From positions 1 through 64,000 of the forward strand of contig JAIXMO010000057.1 in NCBI GenBank assembly GCA_025677825.1: a stretch of 64,000 nt of DNA. Reading direction: 5' to 3'. The notes beneath the pieces are model-generated. The model saw nothing but the letters and a program-made list of their open reading frames with translations. It searched no databases and was not told the origin of the DNA. Numbering within the stretch: position 1 is the stretch's first letter; each line of letters begins with the position of its first letter. The translations under genes and the position numbers were made by a program. Shown one piece after another: positions 12,111 through 22,830 of this stretch. The stretch comes from Helicostylum pulchrum (lineage: Eukaryota; Mucoromycota; Mucoromycetes; Mucorales; Mucoraceae).

Positions 12111-12908
12111 TTTAGAATTTTGGTTTTTGGGGTTTTTTTTTCACTATTTTAATAAAGTAGATTAAGGGGAGTTTTCTCAGGTACGTACATGACCTATTAA
12201 AACTACGGCTCTTTCTAAAAAATATTGGAGCCACACACCTCCTCACTTTGGTATTGACCTATAATTGGTTTAAACACAATGCCCAACACAATTTTTTTTT
12301 ACTATCTACTGGAACGTATGTTTTTTTTCTTATCTGAAAGCGACCACCTTTTTTTTCATGTTGTCGCTTAATATATACTATCTATCTATCCTTGTCTTGA
12401 TTTAGCGCGTGCTTGATAAAGTAAGCATTGCGTATTTAAACGAACGATTTTATCTGCTTGATAAACTAGAGCATACGTGTAAGGACCTGAAGAAAAAAGT
12501 ACGGCTTACTATAGCCGCCCATTTTAGAAAGATAGAACACTTCTTTTGATAGCACGAAAGGAAGAAAAATTCTTGATTGTAAGCACGTGTTTAAAGAAAT
12601 ACAGGGCATGTGCAACCATAACCAGGTAATAAAGCTAATTTTTGACTATAATGATTACTTCACGTTCTTGGCAGAAGGCAAATTACAAATTATATTATTA
12701 CAACAACAAATTCGTTTCTATTTACTGGATTTAGCAATTTCCTTCTTTTTAAAACTCATTATTAAACGCTACAGAAAAAATAATTCTACAACTTTAAAAT
12801 TTTCTTTGCCGTTTTTCCTTTTAAAAAAAAAAGGGGGGGGGGGGACTGTAATGGAATAGTATCGTATTACCCCATTAAGGTACCAACCTTATGTTTGGAG
12901 AAAATTTG

Positions 12909-12916
12909 TATAAATA
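12909..12916 (+). promoter_or_regulatory. TATA box of the C2-domain gene
   Basis: TATAAATA lies 66 bp upstream of ATG 12975, a spacing similar to the other TATA-driven genes in this window. Confidence 0.6.
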
Positions 12917-12974
12917 GAGTCCTGTACCTTTTTTTACCGAAAAAAATAACTCATCTTTATTCGTTTTTAAAACA

Positions 12975-14773
12975 ATGCCTGCCGGTAAACTCTCCGTATC
13001 TCCTTGTAAGTGATATCTATTATATATCTATTATATACATATATTATACAATGCTTAAACTCTAGTTTTTTTTTTCTAGTGACCATCCAAGGTCTTGACC
13101 AAAATGGATTCCCCAGTAAGTCTTTTAACATACACACCAAAAAACCCCAGTTTTTTTTCCTTTAACATTTTCCTATTAGACTCTCATACCTTTATCGGTT
13201 GTTATGTTTCTGAATCCGAGAAGCAAAGAACAAATTCTGCACCCGGTCCTCAACCTCAATTTAAAGACACTTTATCATGGTAAGTAATAAGTCCCCTTCA
13301 CTCATAAAACGAATTTTGGTTATACTAAAAAAAACCAAAATAGCAACGTAACTGAAACCAGTGAAACTCTTTTCCTTGACGTAATTAACGAAGACCCATC
13401 TCACCCTGGCGTTATTGGTTCCGGTCAACTTTCATTAAAATCCGTACTTGATACAGGACGTTTTGAAGATTGGGTACCTCTTCAATCTTCTACCGGTGGA
13501 CACCTCGGTCATATTTACATGAAATTATCTTTCTCTGTAAGCTCACCTTCCTCTTTTTTTTCTCTGTTTAAAATATATATTAATATCTTTAAAATAGTCT
13601 TCTGGACAAGAGCCTAGCCCTTACGGCGCTCCTTCTCCTACCAGTACTCCTACTCCCAGTGGCGATACCCCTACTCCCAGTAGTGGTACCCGTGATATCT
13701 CTACTCTCGAGACTTCAGGTCAACCTGCACCTGCTTATAACCCTAACGCTAGCGTTACTACTCTTGAAACTTCCGGTGTCCCTCAACCAGCCTACGGCGG
13801 AGCTGCCGCTAGTTTCTCCCCATCTACACCTGTTGCCGGTATGCCACCTGTTGCCGGTGCACCACCTGTTGCCGGTGTACCACCTGTAGCTACCGAGCCT
13901 GTCAAGAAGCCCAAGAAGGAAGTTCCTGAATGGATGGTAATTTATAACATTATTTTTTTTAAAAAATAACAACAACTTTACTAACAAGTAAAATAGAAAT
14001 ATGGTGGTGCAGCACTTGCTGGTGCCGCAGCTGTTGGTCTTGGATCTTGGGCAGTTAACGCTTTAGGCTCTGACGAAGAAGAAGAGGAAGAAGAAGCCAA
14101 GCAAAAGGCACAACAAGCACAGCAAGCTCAACAACAATCTATGATGTCTGAAGGTGCCTACGCTCCTCCTTCTCAAAACGCTTATGACCAACCTCAAAAT
14201 GCTTATGACCAACCTCAAGAGTCTTATGGCTCTAGAAGCTTTTCTGGTCCAGATGATGCTGAATTAGCTCGTCGTGAAGAAGAAGAACGTTATGAAGAGC
14301 GTCGTAGAGAAGAGAATGAACGTTATGAAGAACGCCGTAGAGAAGAAGAGGAACGTTATGAACAACGTCGTAAGGAAGAAGAGGAGGCTCTTCAAGAGGC
14401 TGTAGATGCCGCGGAAGACGCTGCCGATAGAGCTGAAGAAGCCGCTGAAGAAGCAGAAGAAGCCGCTGAAGAAGCAGAAGAAGCCGCTGAAGAAGCAGAA
14501 GAAGCCGCTGAAGAAGCAGAAGAAGCCGCAGAGGAAGCAGAAGAAGCCGCAGAGGAAGCAGAAGAAGCCGCAGAGGAGGCAGAAGAAGCCGCTGAAGAAG
14601 CAGAAGAAGAAGCAGAAGAGGCAGAAGAAGCCGCAGAGGAAGCAGAAGAAGCCGCAGAGGAGGCAGAGGAAGCGGCTGAAGAAGCAGAAGAAGCAGCAGA
14701 AGAGGCAGAAGAAGCAGCAGAAGAGGCGGAAGAAGAAGCTGAAGAGAGTGGTAGTAGCAGTGATGAAGAGTAA
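12975..14773 (+). CDS. C2-domain protein with a long Glu/Ala heptad-repeat tail
   Basis: Six exons: 12975-13005, 13080-13115, 13180-13279, 13344-13536, 13598-13936 and 13997-14773, giving 491 residues. Residues 1-120 form a C2-like beta-sandwich (MPAGKLSVSPLTIQGLDQNG, then DTLSCNVTETSETLFLDVIN). A Pro/Ser/Thr-rich linker with three PPVAG-type repeats follows. Next comes a Gly/Ala-rich hydrophobic segment (GGAALAGAAAVGLGSWAV), an Asn-Ala-Tyr-Asp-Gln-Pro repeat, and an Arg/Glu-rich region with ERYEERRREE motifs. The tail has about fifteen heptads of the type EEAEEAA and ends in an acidic cap. C2 domains usually bind membranes, often through calcium. The tail should form a long single helix or coiled coil. 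The specific function is unknown. Confidence 0.85.
14432..14745 (+). repeat. 21-nt coding minisatellite (EEAEEAA heptads)
   Basis: About fifteen tandem 21-nt units, each encoding one seven-residue heptad. The repeat makes several other frames open on both strands, and these are artefacts. Codon-level variation (GCC/GCA/GCT, GAA/GAG) shows that the units are not freshly duplicated. Two units carry an extra Glu (EEEAEE). Confidence 0.9.
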
Positions 14774-15223
14774 AGACGTGTCCCCAACGACTGTAAAATG
14801 GCGTTGAACAAAAATCTGCATATAATTTTCCTTCCATAATTTTCTTTTTCCTTCGGAGATTCTAACCCCACTTTTTGTACTTTTTTTAAAAAAAAAATAT
14901 TCTATATACACACACTCAATTTACCGTTTTTCTCAAAAATAAAATAAAAATAACAATTACAATTTAAACATGGGCTTATCTACTTCTAGATTTAGTAACA
15001 AGTTGATTCTTTTATACGGATTTTGTGTGAAAAACACAAATATAATTGAGTGTCCGGCGTGACTTTTTCGGAAAAGACCATGTCTTTTTATGAGTTTTTT
15101 TTTTTTTTTTTTGGTTCCCTTCACTTTCTTTTTCCTCTTTTTTTTTTAGTATTATTCCAACCCTTGGAAACACTTTTTTTTTGTAAATTACTTTTTTAGA
15201 GCTTATATATATATAAATACAAA
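14774..15223. other. Intergenic spacer between the C2-domain gene and TIM17
   Basis: Holds the 3' flank of the C2-domain gene, a long T run near 15095-15112 and the Tim17 promoter with an AT-alternating stretch at 15205-15216. A 30-codon frame at 14970 begins MGLSTSRFSNK but has no further support. Confidence 0.5.
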
Positions 15224-15904
15224 ATGGGACGTTCTTCACAAGATCACTCTAGAGATCCTTGGTAAGTTATTTCTCAAAAAATATATATAAAAAAAAAATA
15301 CCCTTGAAAAAATAATAATTTTAGTGCTAACTTTTTTTTTTTTTTTTTTTTTTTACTAGCCCTTGGGTTATTCTTAACGATTTAGGTGGTGCCTTTGTTA
15401 TGGGTGCTGTTGGTGGTGGTATTTGGCATTCAGTTAAGGGAGCAAAGAACTCACCCAAGGTATTTACAAAAAAAAAGGGGTAGAAAGGAAAAGGTATTAA
15501 AGTGTAAGAATATATAGGGTGAACGTTTGACTGGTGCAGTCTCAGCTATGAAGGCTCGTGCTCCCGTTTTAGGTGGCAATTTTGCAGTTTGGGGTGGTCT
15601 TTTCTCAACATTTGATTGTGGTTTAAAGGGTATTAGACAAAAGGAAGATCCTTGGAATTCAATTATTTCAGGTGGTTTGACTGGTGGTGTATTAGCTGCT
15701 CGTGGTGGTGTTAAGGCTGCTGCCGTATCTGCTGTTGTCGGTGGTGCTCTTCTTGCTTTAATTGAAGGTGTTGGTATTGGTATCTCTAGAATGACTGCCG
15801 ACCAAAACAAGCCTGTCATGCCTCAAGTAAGTCTTTTTCTTTATATATATACTACTATTGAAATAACATCTATACTAAATTCTATCTTTTTTTTTTAGAT
15901 CTAA
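15224..15904 (+). CDS. TIM17: Tim17, subunit of the mitochondrial TIM23 import complex
   Basis: Four exons (15224-15261, 15360-15459, 15518-15826, 15899-15904), 150 residues, a normal Tim17 length. The N-terminus contains [19 protein letters not shown], the hallmark of Tim17, and four glycine-rich membrane segments follow ([49 protein letters not shown]). In the inner membrane Tim17 forms the import path for presequence-carrying proteins together with Tim23. The final coding exon holds only one Ile codon and the stop. All intron phases agree. Confidence 0.97.
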
Positions 15905-16677
15905 AAAAAAAGCTTTTCTCAAAAAAAAAAAAACACAAAAAAAAAAAAATAGATTTTATTTACTTGGTTTCTCTTACATAAAAAGAATACTATCTCCCAA
16001 TCCCTTATGTATATATTATACGTCTCCCCTCTCCTTTTCTTTTTTTTAATATTTGTATTAGTGCTTATTATCCGGTCAAGATACCTGGATTTGATTGTCA
16101 TGGATTTCATACAAATAAATGATTTTGGATAAAAAGGCACTTAATCTTTTTAATTTTTTTTTATTGTGTGTCAAAATGAGCAGGGAAGCACATTTTATGC
16201 TTTTAAAAAAAGTGAACTGTTTCGGATTGTCTCATAATCGATCTACCCTAGCTTATTCAAGTATTCTACCTTTACACTTTTTGTATTGTGTGATTCAATT
16301 GGTCTTACTGCAATCCAGTAACACGTCTTCAATTGATACTCCTTTCTTTTGCGTTGATCTAACCGATACGCGTTTTGTGTGTTCAAGGTGATCTCACTTA
16401 TAAACTTTATTAGAAAAAAAAAAGCAGATCGCGCGATCTAGTAAAGTTTTATTTTATTTTCCCGTATGCAGCTTTAATATAATTAACAAGATACTTTCTG
16501 ACCCTTTTGTTTATGTGTACTTGTTGCCTACAGAAAAGCAGAACGTGTTGTACAAATACAAACAATAGTCATTTTTTTTTATTTTAACGTATAAAAAAGG
16601 GAAACTTTTTTTTTATCATTATTATTATTTTCCTTTTTTCTTTTTTAAATATATATAACATACATATATTCCGATAA
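15905..16677. other. Intergenic region between TIM17 and SPT7
   Basis: AT-rich with several A/T runs. The short open frames show no coding character. The right end is the presumed promoter of the Spt7 gene, with TATAA-like and T-rich tracts at 16590-16670. Confidence 0.5.
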
Positions 16678-17517
16678 ATGAGTGTACAAACGACTTTACC
16701 ACCATGGTTACCACTATCGTATATATTATCGCACCATCTAGTCCAACACAAATTGCATAAACGCTTCTTGACGGTTAATGAACGAAAATATTTTCAAGAT
16801 GCATTATGCTCTTTTGCAACATGGATAGCATTTATCAATCAACAAGAGCCAACTTTTACAGAATTAGAAACAACTGCATTTCGTGTCCGTTCCATGCTTT
16901 ATGAACAGTTTATACCCCATCTATTCCATACTCACAAACCTTGTTGTAAAACTGTCGATCTGGACCAACTATTAGACCAAGCGCGACAATTGTCTTTACC
17001 TGACCAACAACTCATTACTCGAGAATGGCAAACGTTTGTAGAAATTCATTTAAAAAAATCGGCATCACCTGCATTACATAATACCGTGGAAGAAGCGAAA
17101 CAAGAAGGTAACATTTAATTTTATATTACGTCCTTGTCTTTTTATCCTAATCCATTTATTATAGCCTCAACACCTGCCCCAAACAATAAACCAATAGAAG
17201 AACCTGCCATCGTGACTGATAACGTACCACTTCGAGATATTTTTCATACATTGGAATCAGATAGAGCTGCCATGATTGAGCAACGTAAATTAGAGGTAAA
17301 TAAATAAGTGCATATCGATATGATCTTATCTTACAATGCCAACCTTTTAGGAATTTGAAGCACAGGAAGAATTAAACGAAGCGGAAGAAGAAAAAGAAAA
17401 CGCTGCAGCAAAATCAGTAAGTGTAATGCATATTTCAACCTATTTAAACAATTATTTTAACTCTTTTTTTATTGTGCAGTTATCTATATTTAATGCCGAT
17501 GGTAATTTCAATTTAAA

Positions 17518-17548
<31 letters not shown>

Positions 17549-20500
17549 CGCCTGTAAAAAAATAATAATAATTAAAGCTCTTTTTTATTTTCTAGTACCT
17601 TTTGCAAGGCATTGTAGCCAACAGACAAAAGACTTCATTATCTGATCGCGAGTTACAAAACCTGTTATCTGATTTTAAACCGCACAGATCCAAATGGGCA
17701 AACGATGACAGAGTTGGTCAAGAAGAATTATACGAAGCCTGTGAAAAAGTTTTGACAGATTTAAAGAATTATACAGAGCATTCAACTCCATTTTTAAACA
17801 AGGTCAATAAACGTGAAGCGCCTGATTATTTCGAAGGTATATATATACATATTCATTACCAAGTATCCCCTCTTTTTTTTTTGTACGTACTTATTTTTTT
17901 TTAAATGCAGTGATTAAAAAACCAATGGATCTTGGAACAGTAACCAAAAAAATGAAGAACCTTAGTTACAGATCAAAAAAAGAATTTGCGGATGATCTTT
18001 ATCTGATTTACGATAATTGTCTTACCTACAATACCAATTCGGTAAAACTGTACCTTTTTTTTTAAAAAAAAATATATTCTGTACATATATTGACACTTTT
18101 TTAATACGTGTAGGCAAGTGAATATAGAAAGCATGCAATTGCAATGAGAAGAAAAACCGAAAGATTGATGTCTCGAGTACCCAACATTAGTATTAAAGAA
18201 AGGATCGAGACCGAGATAGAAGAAGAGGGAGACGAAGTAAGTGAAGAAGAAGACCACGAGCCACACCGCGTCTCCAAAAAATCTTCTGGCAAACACATGG
18301 TATCTATCGAACGAAAGACAACCCCTATAATTCATAGCGACCGAGAGAGATCTGCCACTGCTCCATTATCTGCTATCGATGCTGCCTTTTTAACAGAGAT
18401 GGATGTTGCTTTAACTCCAGATAGAATCGGAACTCCTCAACATGAACAGTACGGAGGTAAACATTTAAAGAAACAAGACGGCGATGAGAATATTGATTTA
18501 GAGCAAGAGGAAAAGAAGTTGGGTGCTGAAATTGACGCTGATATGGGTGAATTGCAAGATCAAGTATGGAGAGACAAGACCAAAAAAACAAGAGCTAAAC
18601 TCACAGTAAGTCCTCCCCCCCCCCTTTTTTTTTATATCTGTGTACATGTAGAACTTACAATAAAAAAAAATAACAATAATAGACTGATATTGAGAAACAG
18701 TATCAATTTTCATTTGGAGAAAGAGAAGCATTAATGCGATCCGGTTTAGATATGGAACGCTTCTCAATGATTGAACACTTGCACGATAGGCCCGAATCCG
18801 TACTTAAACTTATACGTTGTGAGCCCGACAAATTTTTGAAATGGACCGAACGTAGATTAGGCCAAACAACTTTATACGATGATTTTGATTTTGATTCCAG
18901 TGATGATGAAAATCTCGATGCCTTCTTTTCCAGAAAGATTTCAAAACCGAATAAGCTTATTGACGATTCTGCAAAGATAGATTTGTTCTTACCCGAGTAC
19001 GAATTAACCAGTGGGTTACCTGAAATTGATGGCGTAAATGAGGATATTATTGAACCCGGTGAACCAGATTCAACGCAATCGTAAGTAAACGAATAATATG
19101 CGGAAGAGGGGAAAATAAACGTTAGGACTTTAACATGTATGCTTTTAGATTTTCGAGTTTTTCCATGGACATTTACCCAGAATTATCTTTTCCAAATTAT
19201 GGATTAAACTCGATTATTGATAAGAGCAACACCACATTGAAAAAAGTTCGATTAATGTACTCTAAATGTAGCGCTATTCGTAATAATGTGCCCGTAAGTT
19301 ATATATAATACATGCAAGACAAAAGGTGCTCATTATCCTTCTTCTTAGATGTCTACTTTAGCTTCTTCTATTGAACTAGATCCTATTCCAAGCAAGGAAC
19401 CGCAACCACTGACATTAACCTGTGACCCATCTAAACTACCACCTTTAAATCTAGACAGTGAATCCGGTCACCAAATGTCACAAAAAGTTTTGACAAAGCT
19501 TCTTACTCATGCAGGATTTGAGGGAGCTAAATTAGGTGCATTAAATGTGCTAACAGACATTATGACAGACTATATTAAAACCATTGGAAAGACACTGCGT
19601 ACATATTGGGATGATTATGGTCATAAAATGGACGGTGATGTAAGTGAAACTTTATCTCCTTTTTTTTTAAAAAAAAACATACAAATTGATACACATATTA
19701 TTTAGGAAATGTTGTTACATACATTATACGAAAATGGAATTATGAATATATCCGAGTTAGAGAGCTATGTTCATGATGATGTAGAGAGAGGAAGTTCTAG
19801 GTTAGATGATTTACATCGTAGACTTCAAACTTCTTATCAAGATTTACTCTCTGTAAGTATTTTTTTTTATTCAACAGAATTTTTTTTTTAATACCTAACC
19901 TTTTTTTTTTTAAAAAAAAAGGGTCCTGTGCAGGAAGGAGAGGAAGATGATTTATTAAATGAAGAGGAAACATTTGTTACGTAAGTTATATTAGTTTTAA
20001 CAAATAAGGGACAAATGATTGACAGTTTGATTTATAGTGGAATTTTTGGAGAGGATATCGGAGAAGATTATTTTGGGTTCAAGAATATTGGTTTAGATCA
20101 AGAGTATAATTTAGATTCCCTTAGTGTAAGTTCAATTAAAAACAAAAAAAGTATCATATACTGATAGCAATACATACAGATACCAAGTAGATTATGGTAC
20201 GGTAAAAATAAGGAAAAAGTAAAAATACCTGGCGAGTAAGTACCCTCCTCCCCCTCCCTTTTTATACGCCCTCTTTTTTTTTAACATGTATATATAGTCC
20301 GGCAAAAGAAGTACACTATAAGTACACGCCTCCATCCAACTTTCTACCTGTCACATCAGAGAAACAAATTATCGGTTTACTACAACCTTACTTTCTAAAA
20401 CGGTTATCTGACCCTGCAGCTATGCTGGAAGACGAATATATCCCTAACCGTAACAAGAACCGACCCCGCTACCCACCGACCAACAAAACCAACGCCGGTA

Positions 20501-20727
20501 AAAAGAAGCTGTCAAAGGAATCATCTGGAGGTGGATCCGGTAATGGCAATGACCACAAGAAATCAAAACGAAAGCGACCTACGGAAGAAATTGTTGCGGA
20601 AAAAGCAGAGCGAGCAGAAAAGAAGCGCCAAAAGATGGAAGAAAAAGCATTACGAATTGCAGAAAAGGAAAAAAAAGCGAAAATTACGAGAGGAGTTAAA
20701 AGAACAAGAAAAATTAGCAAAGATTGA
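16678..20727 (+). CDS. SPT7: SAGA complex subunit Spt7 (bromodomain + histone fold), frameshifted near the C-terminus
   Basis: Fifteen exons: 16678-17107, 17165-17295, 17351-17416, 17480-17518, 17596-17836, 17911-18041, 18114-18605, 18683-19080, 19149-19293, 19349-19639, 19706-19852, 19934-19980, 20038-20125, 20180-20235 and 20298-20727, about 1043 residues. A bromodomain lies at roughly residues 265-365 ([26 protein letters not shown], with the acetyl-lysine Asn) and a histone-fold region at about 735-790 ([20 protein letters not shown]). This order is that of Spt7, the scaffold of the SAGA coactivator that pairs with Taf10. In the reading frame as given, the Lys/Glu-rich C-terminus stops at 20727. 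A neighbouring frame continues the same style to 20857, which points to an extra base in the A8 run at 20669-20676. Confidence 0.92.
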
Positions 20728-21179
20728 AGCTAAAGAGAAAAAAAAGGCCCAGAATAAAAAGATAAAGAATACGCATTCTGCTGCTTCTTCTACAAAGGGT
20801 ACTTCGGTTCCTCCTGGTGATTCTCCTTCCGGTATGGAAGATGATGATGATGATTAAGAAGTTTATTATAGTGTATATTTTTTAGAGCTGAAATAAAATT
20901 TTCTTAGACTTTTTTTTAACTGTACACGTATAATTATGCGGCGTGGTCGTACACTGCACCAGGTTTGATTAATCGCCTACAATAAAGCCAGACCTTTTTT
21001 TATTGGTGAAAAGAAGTGTATTGTTCTATCTAAAAAAGTATGATGTTTAATCGCCAAGTATAACTAACGTGTAAGTGTGACATATAAAACAAATTACATG
21101 AGTTTTTTTAGAGAGCCCTTTTTTTATCACAACCAAAATCATCATCTTTTATACCAATCAAAAGATCTGCAAACGAAAT

Positions 21180-21470
21180 GGAAGAGAATATCCTATTATG
21201 CAACAATTTTTCGATAAACAACCCTATACCTTTATAGAAAATATTAACATCACACGCTCCATATCCTAAACTCCTTGATACACGAAATTACATTGAATTA
21301 TCTGATGATTTATGCCAACTTTTAAAATCAAGATTGGACACTATCACCTCAAATGAAGCATGTTGCAGCACAGTTATTGTCAGGTTGCATAATACAAAAC
21401 CAACTGAATGACCAAGTCATTATTGCTAATACTGTTGAAGTTTGTGGTAAAAAAAAACTGCACACCCCGC
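21180..21470 (+). pseudogene. Decayed protein-coding relic with frameshifts
   Basis: Three successive protein-like stretches lie on the same strand in different frames: EYPIMQQFFDKQPYTFIEN (about 21187-21243), then PYPKLLDTRNYIELSDDLC (from about 21260), then MKHVAAQLLSGCIIQNQLND (from about 21354). Each has balanced composition unlike the surrounding spacer, but stops and frame changes prevent one reading. I do not recognise the parent family. It could also be exons of an unusual spliced gene, but good GT-AG borders were not seen. Confidence 0.35.
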
Positions 21471-21560
21471 TTTTTAATTAGAACCTTCTAATCTAAAAAC
21501 CGTCCCTGAGACGTAAATAGACAACTGAAGCAATCTCCGATTGCTTTCCTTACAAACAAT

Positions 21561-21612
21561 TATTTTTTTCTTTTTTCTTTTTTCTTTTTTCTTTTTTCTT
21601 TTTTCTTCTTTC
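21561..21612 (+). repeat. Pyrimidine 7-mer repeat (TTTTTTC) in the TFIIB promoter
   Basis: About six tandem TTTTTTC-type units end 20 bp before the TFIIB ATG. CT-rich tracts at this position are common around fungal transcription start sites. A functional role here is inference. Confidence 0.8.
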
Positions 21613-21631
21613 GTCCTTCTTTTCTCTTTAA

Positions 21632-22711
21632 ATGTCCCCTCATATTCCTTTTCCTTTAAGAGAAACTGCCAAAGTAGATGAGAACCAACCTTTTCAACCC
21701 AACTTGAATGTTTCTTTAACCTGTCCAGATTGTCGAATCAAACCGCCTCATATTGTAGAAGAGTTTGCCTCTGGAGATTTGGTTTGTGGAGATTGTGGCC
21801 TTGTATTGGGAGATCGTATTATTGATACAAGATCGGAGTGGAGAACATTTGCTAACGATGAAGGCGATGTATGGACTTGACATTGTCTTATTCTAAATAA
21901 TATATTAAAAGTTTTTGTTGTTTTTGTTTAGGATCCTTCTCGTGTTGGTGCTGCATCTAATCCTTTATTAGATGGAGATCAATTAGATACAGTTATTTCA
22001 CGCCGAGATGGCGGAACTGGTATCTCTCGAGACCTGAACAAAATTCAAGGCCGAGCCACCGCTCAAAAGGGTGAAAGAAACCTGATGCAAGCGTATAAAG
22101 AAATCACAGCCATGTGCGATTCAATTTCTTTATCTAAAGTAGTCAGCGATACAGCTAAACAATTATATAAACGAGTAGAAGATGAAAAATTATTGCGTGG
22201 TAAATCCAGCGATGCTATTATCGCTGCTTGTATCTGTATTGCGTGTCGTCAAGAGCGTGTCGCTCGTACATTTCGAGAGATTTGCGCATTAACACGAGTT
22301 CCCAAGAAAGAAATTGGACGTTGTTGCAACGCTTTAAAAGCAAAATTACAAACAAATACATCGGTTATGAATTCAGAGGATTTAATGTCTAGATTTTGTT
22401 CCAATTTACAGTTACCCAACTATGTTCAAAAGTCTGGCGTCGATTTAGTTCGAAGAGCCAAAGAATTGGGTACACTTGCAGGCAAGTCGCCAATTTCTGT
22501 TGCCGCGGCTTGTATTTACTTGGTTTCTTATTTATTCAAGTGTCCAAGAACCACAAAGGATATTGCTAATGTCGCTGGTGTATCTGAAGCCACCATCAAA
22601 GCTGCTTATAAGTCCTTGTATACTGAGAAGGAAAAGTTGATCGACTTGAATAGTTTAAAGGATAAGCCAAACTGTGAAGGTATCTCGTTTGATGAGTTGG
22701 TATTGCCTTAG
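21632..22711 (+). CDS. SUA7: General transcription factor TFIIB
   Basis: Two exons (21632-21868 and 21932-22711), 338 residues, normal for fungal TFIIB. The N-terminal zinc ribbon has CPDC (about residue 31) and CGDC (about 50), followed by the B-reader/linker ([18 protein letters not shown]). Two cyclin-like repeats follow, containing [18 protein letters not shown] and [23 protein letters not shown] binds TBP-promoter DNA and recruits RNA polymerase II. The single intron is 63 nt. The next gene begins only 120 bp after the stop, across a T-rich spacer. Confidence 0.97.
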
Positions 22712-22830
22712 TTTATTTTATGAAACCTTATTTGTTTCACCGATTTTTTTTTTTTATATATTTTTTATCTTTTTTTTTTTTATATATCTATTTTTTTTTT
22801 CTTCTTTTCTTTTTATAAAATATAGACATT

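Larger units (their letters stand above)
9574..12974. other. Gene-poor 3.4-kb intergenic region
   Basis: I see no convincing gene here. It holds the bZIP 3' flank, two inverted-repeat elements (10495-10589 and 11832-12110), a C run near 11771, a G run near 12835 and the promoter of the C2-domain gene. Open frames at 10318-10515 and 12587-12859 are low-complexity or Lys-rich and lack support. A non-coding RNA cannot be excluded. Confidence 0.5.
20858..21631. other. Intergenic region upstream of TFIIB
   Basis: Holds a decayed gene relic (21180-21470) and the CT-rich TFIIB promoter tract. Otherwise nothing was recognised. Confidence 0.5.

Noticed and set aside
12587..12859. 90-codon plus-strand frame
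   Set aside because: Composition follows the AT-rich DNA, it ends in homopolymers, and no domain is seen.
14232..14911. Long open frames on the opposite strand and other frames of the Glu/Ala repeat
   Set aside because: They result from the 21-nt repeat, which lacks stops in several frames (Leu-, Ser-Ala- or Cys-Phe-rich translations).
14970..15062. Short frame starting MGLSTSRFSNK, possible myristoylated peptide
   Set aside because: No TATA box at the conserved distance, no Cys, no intron like the island microgenes, and no relation to them in sequence.
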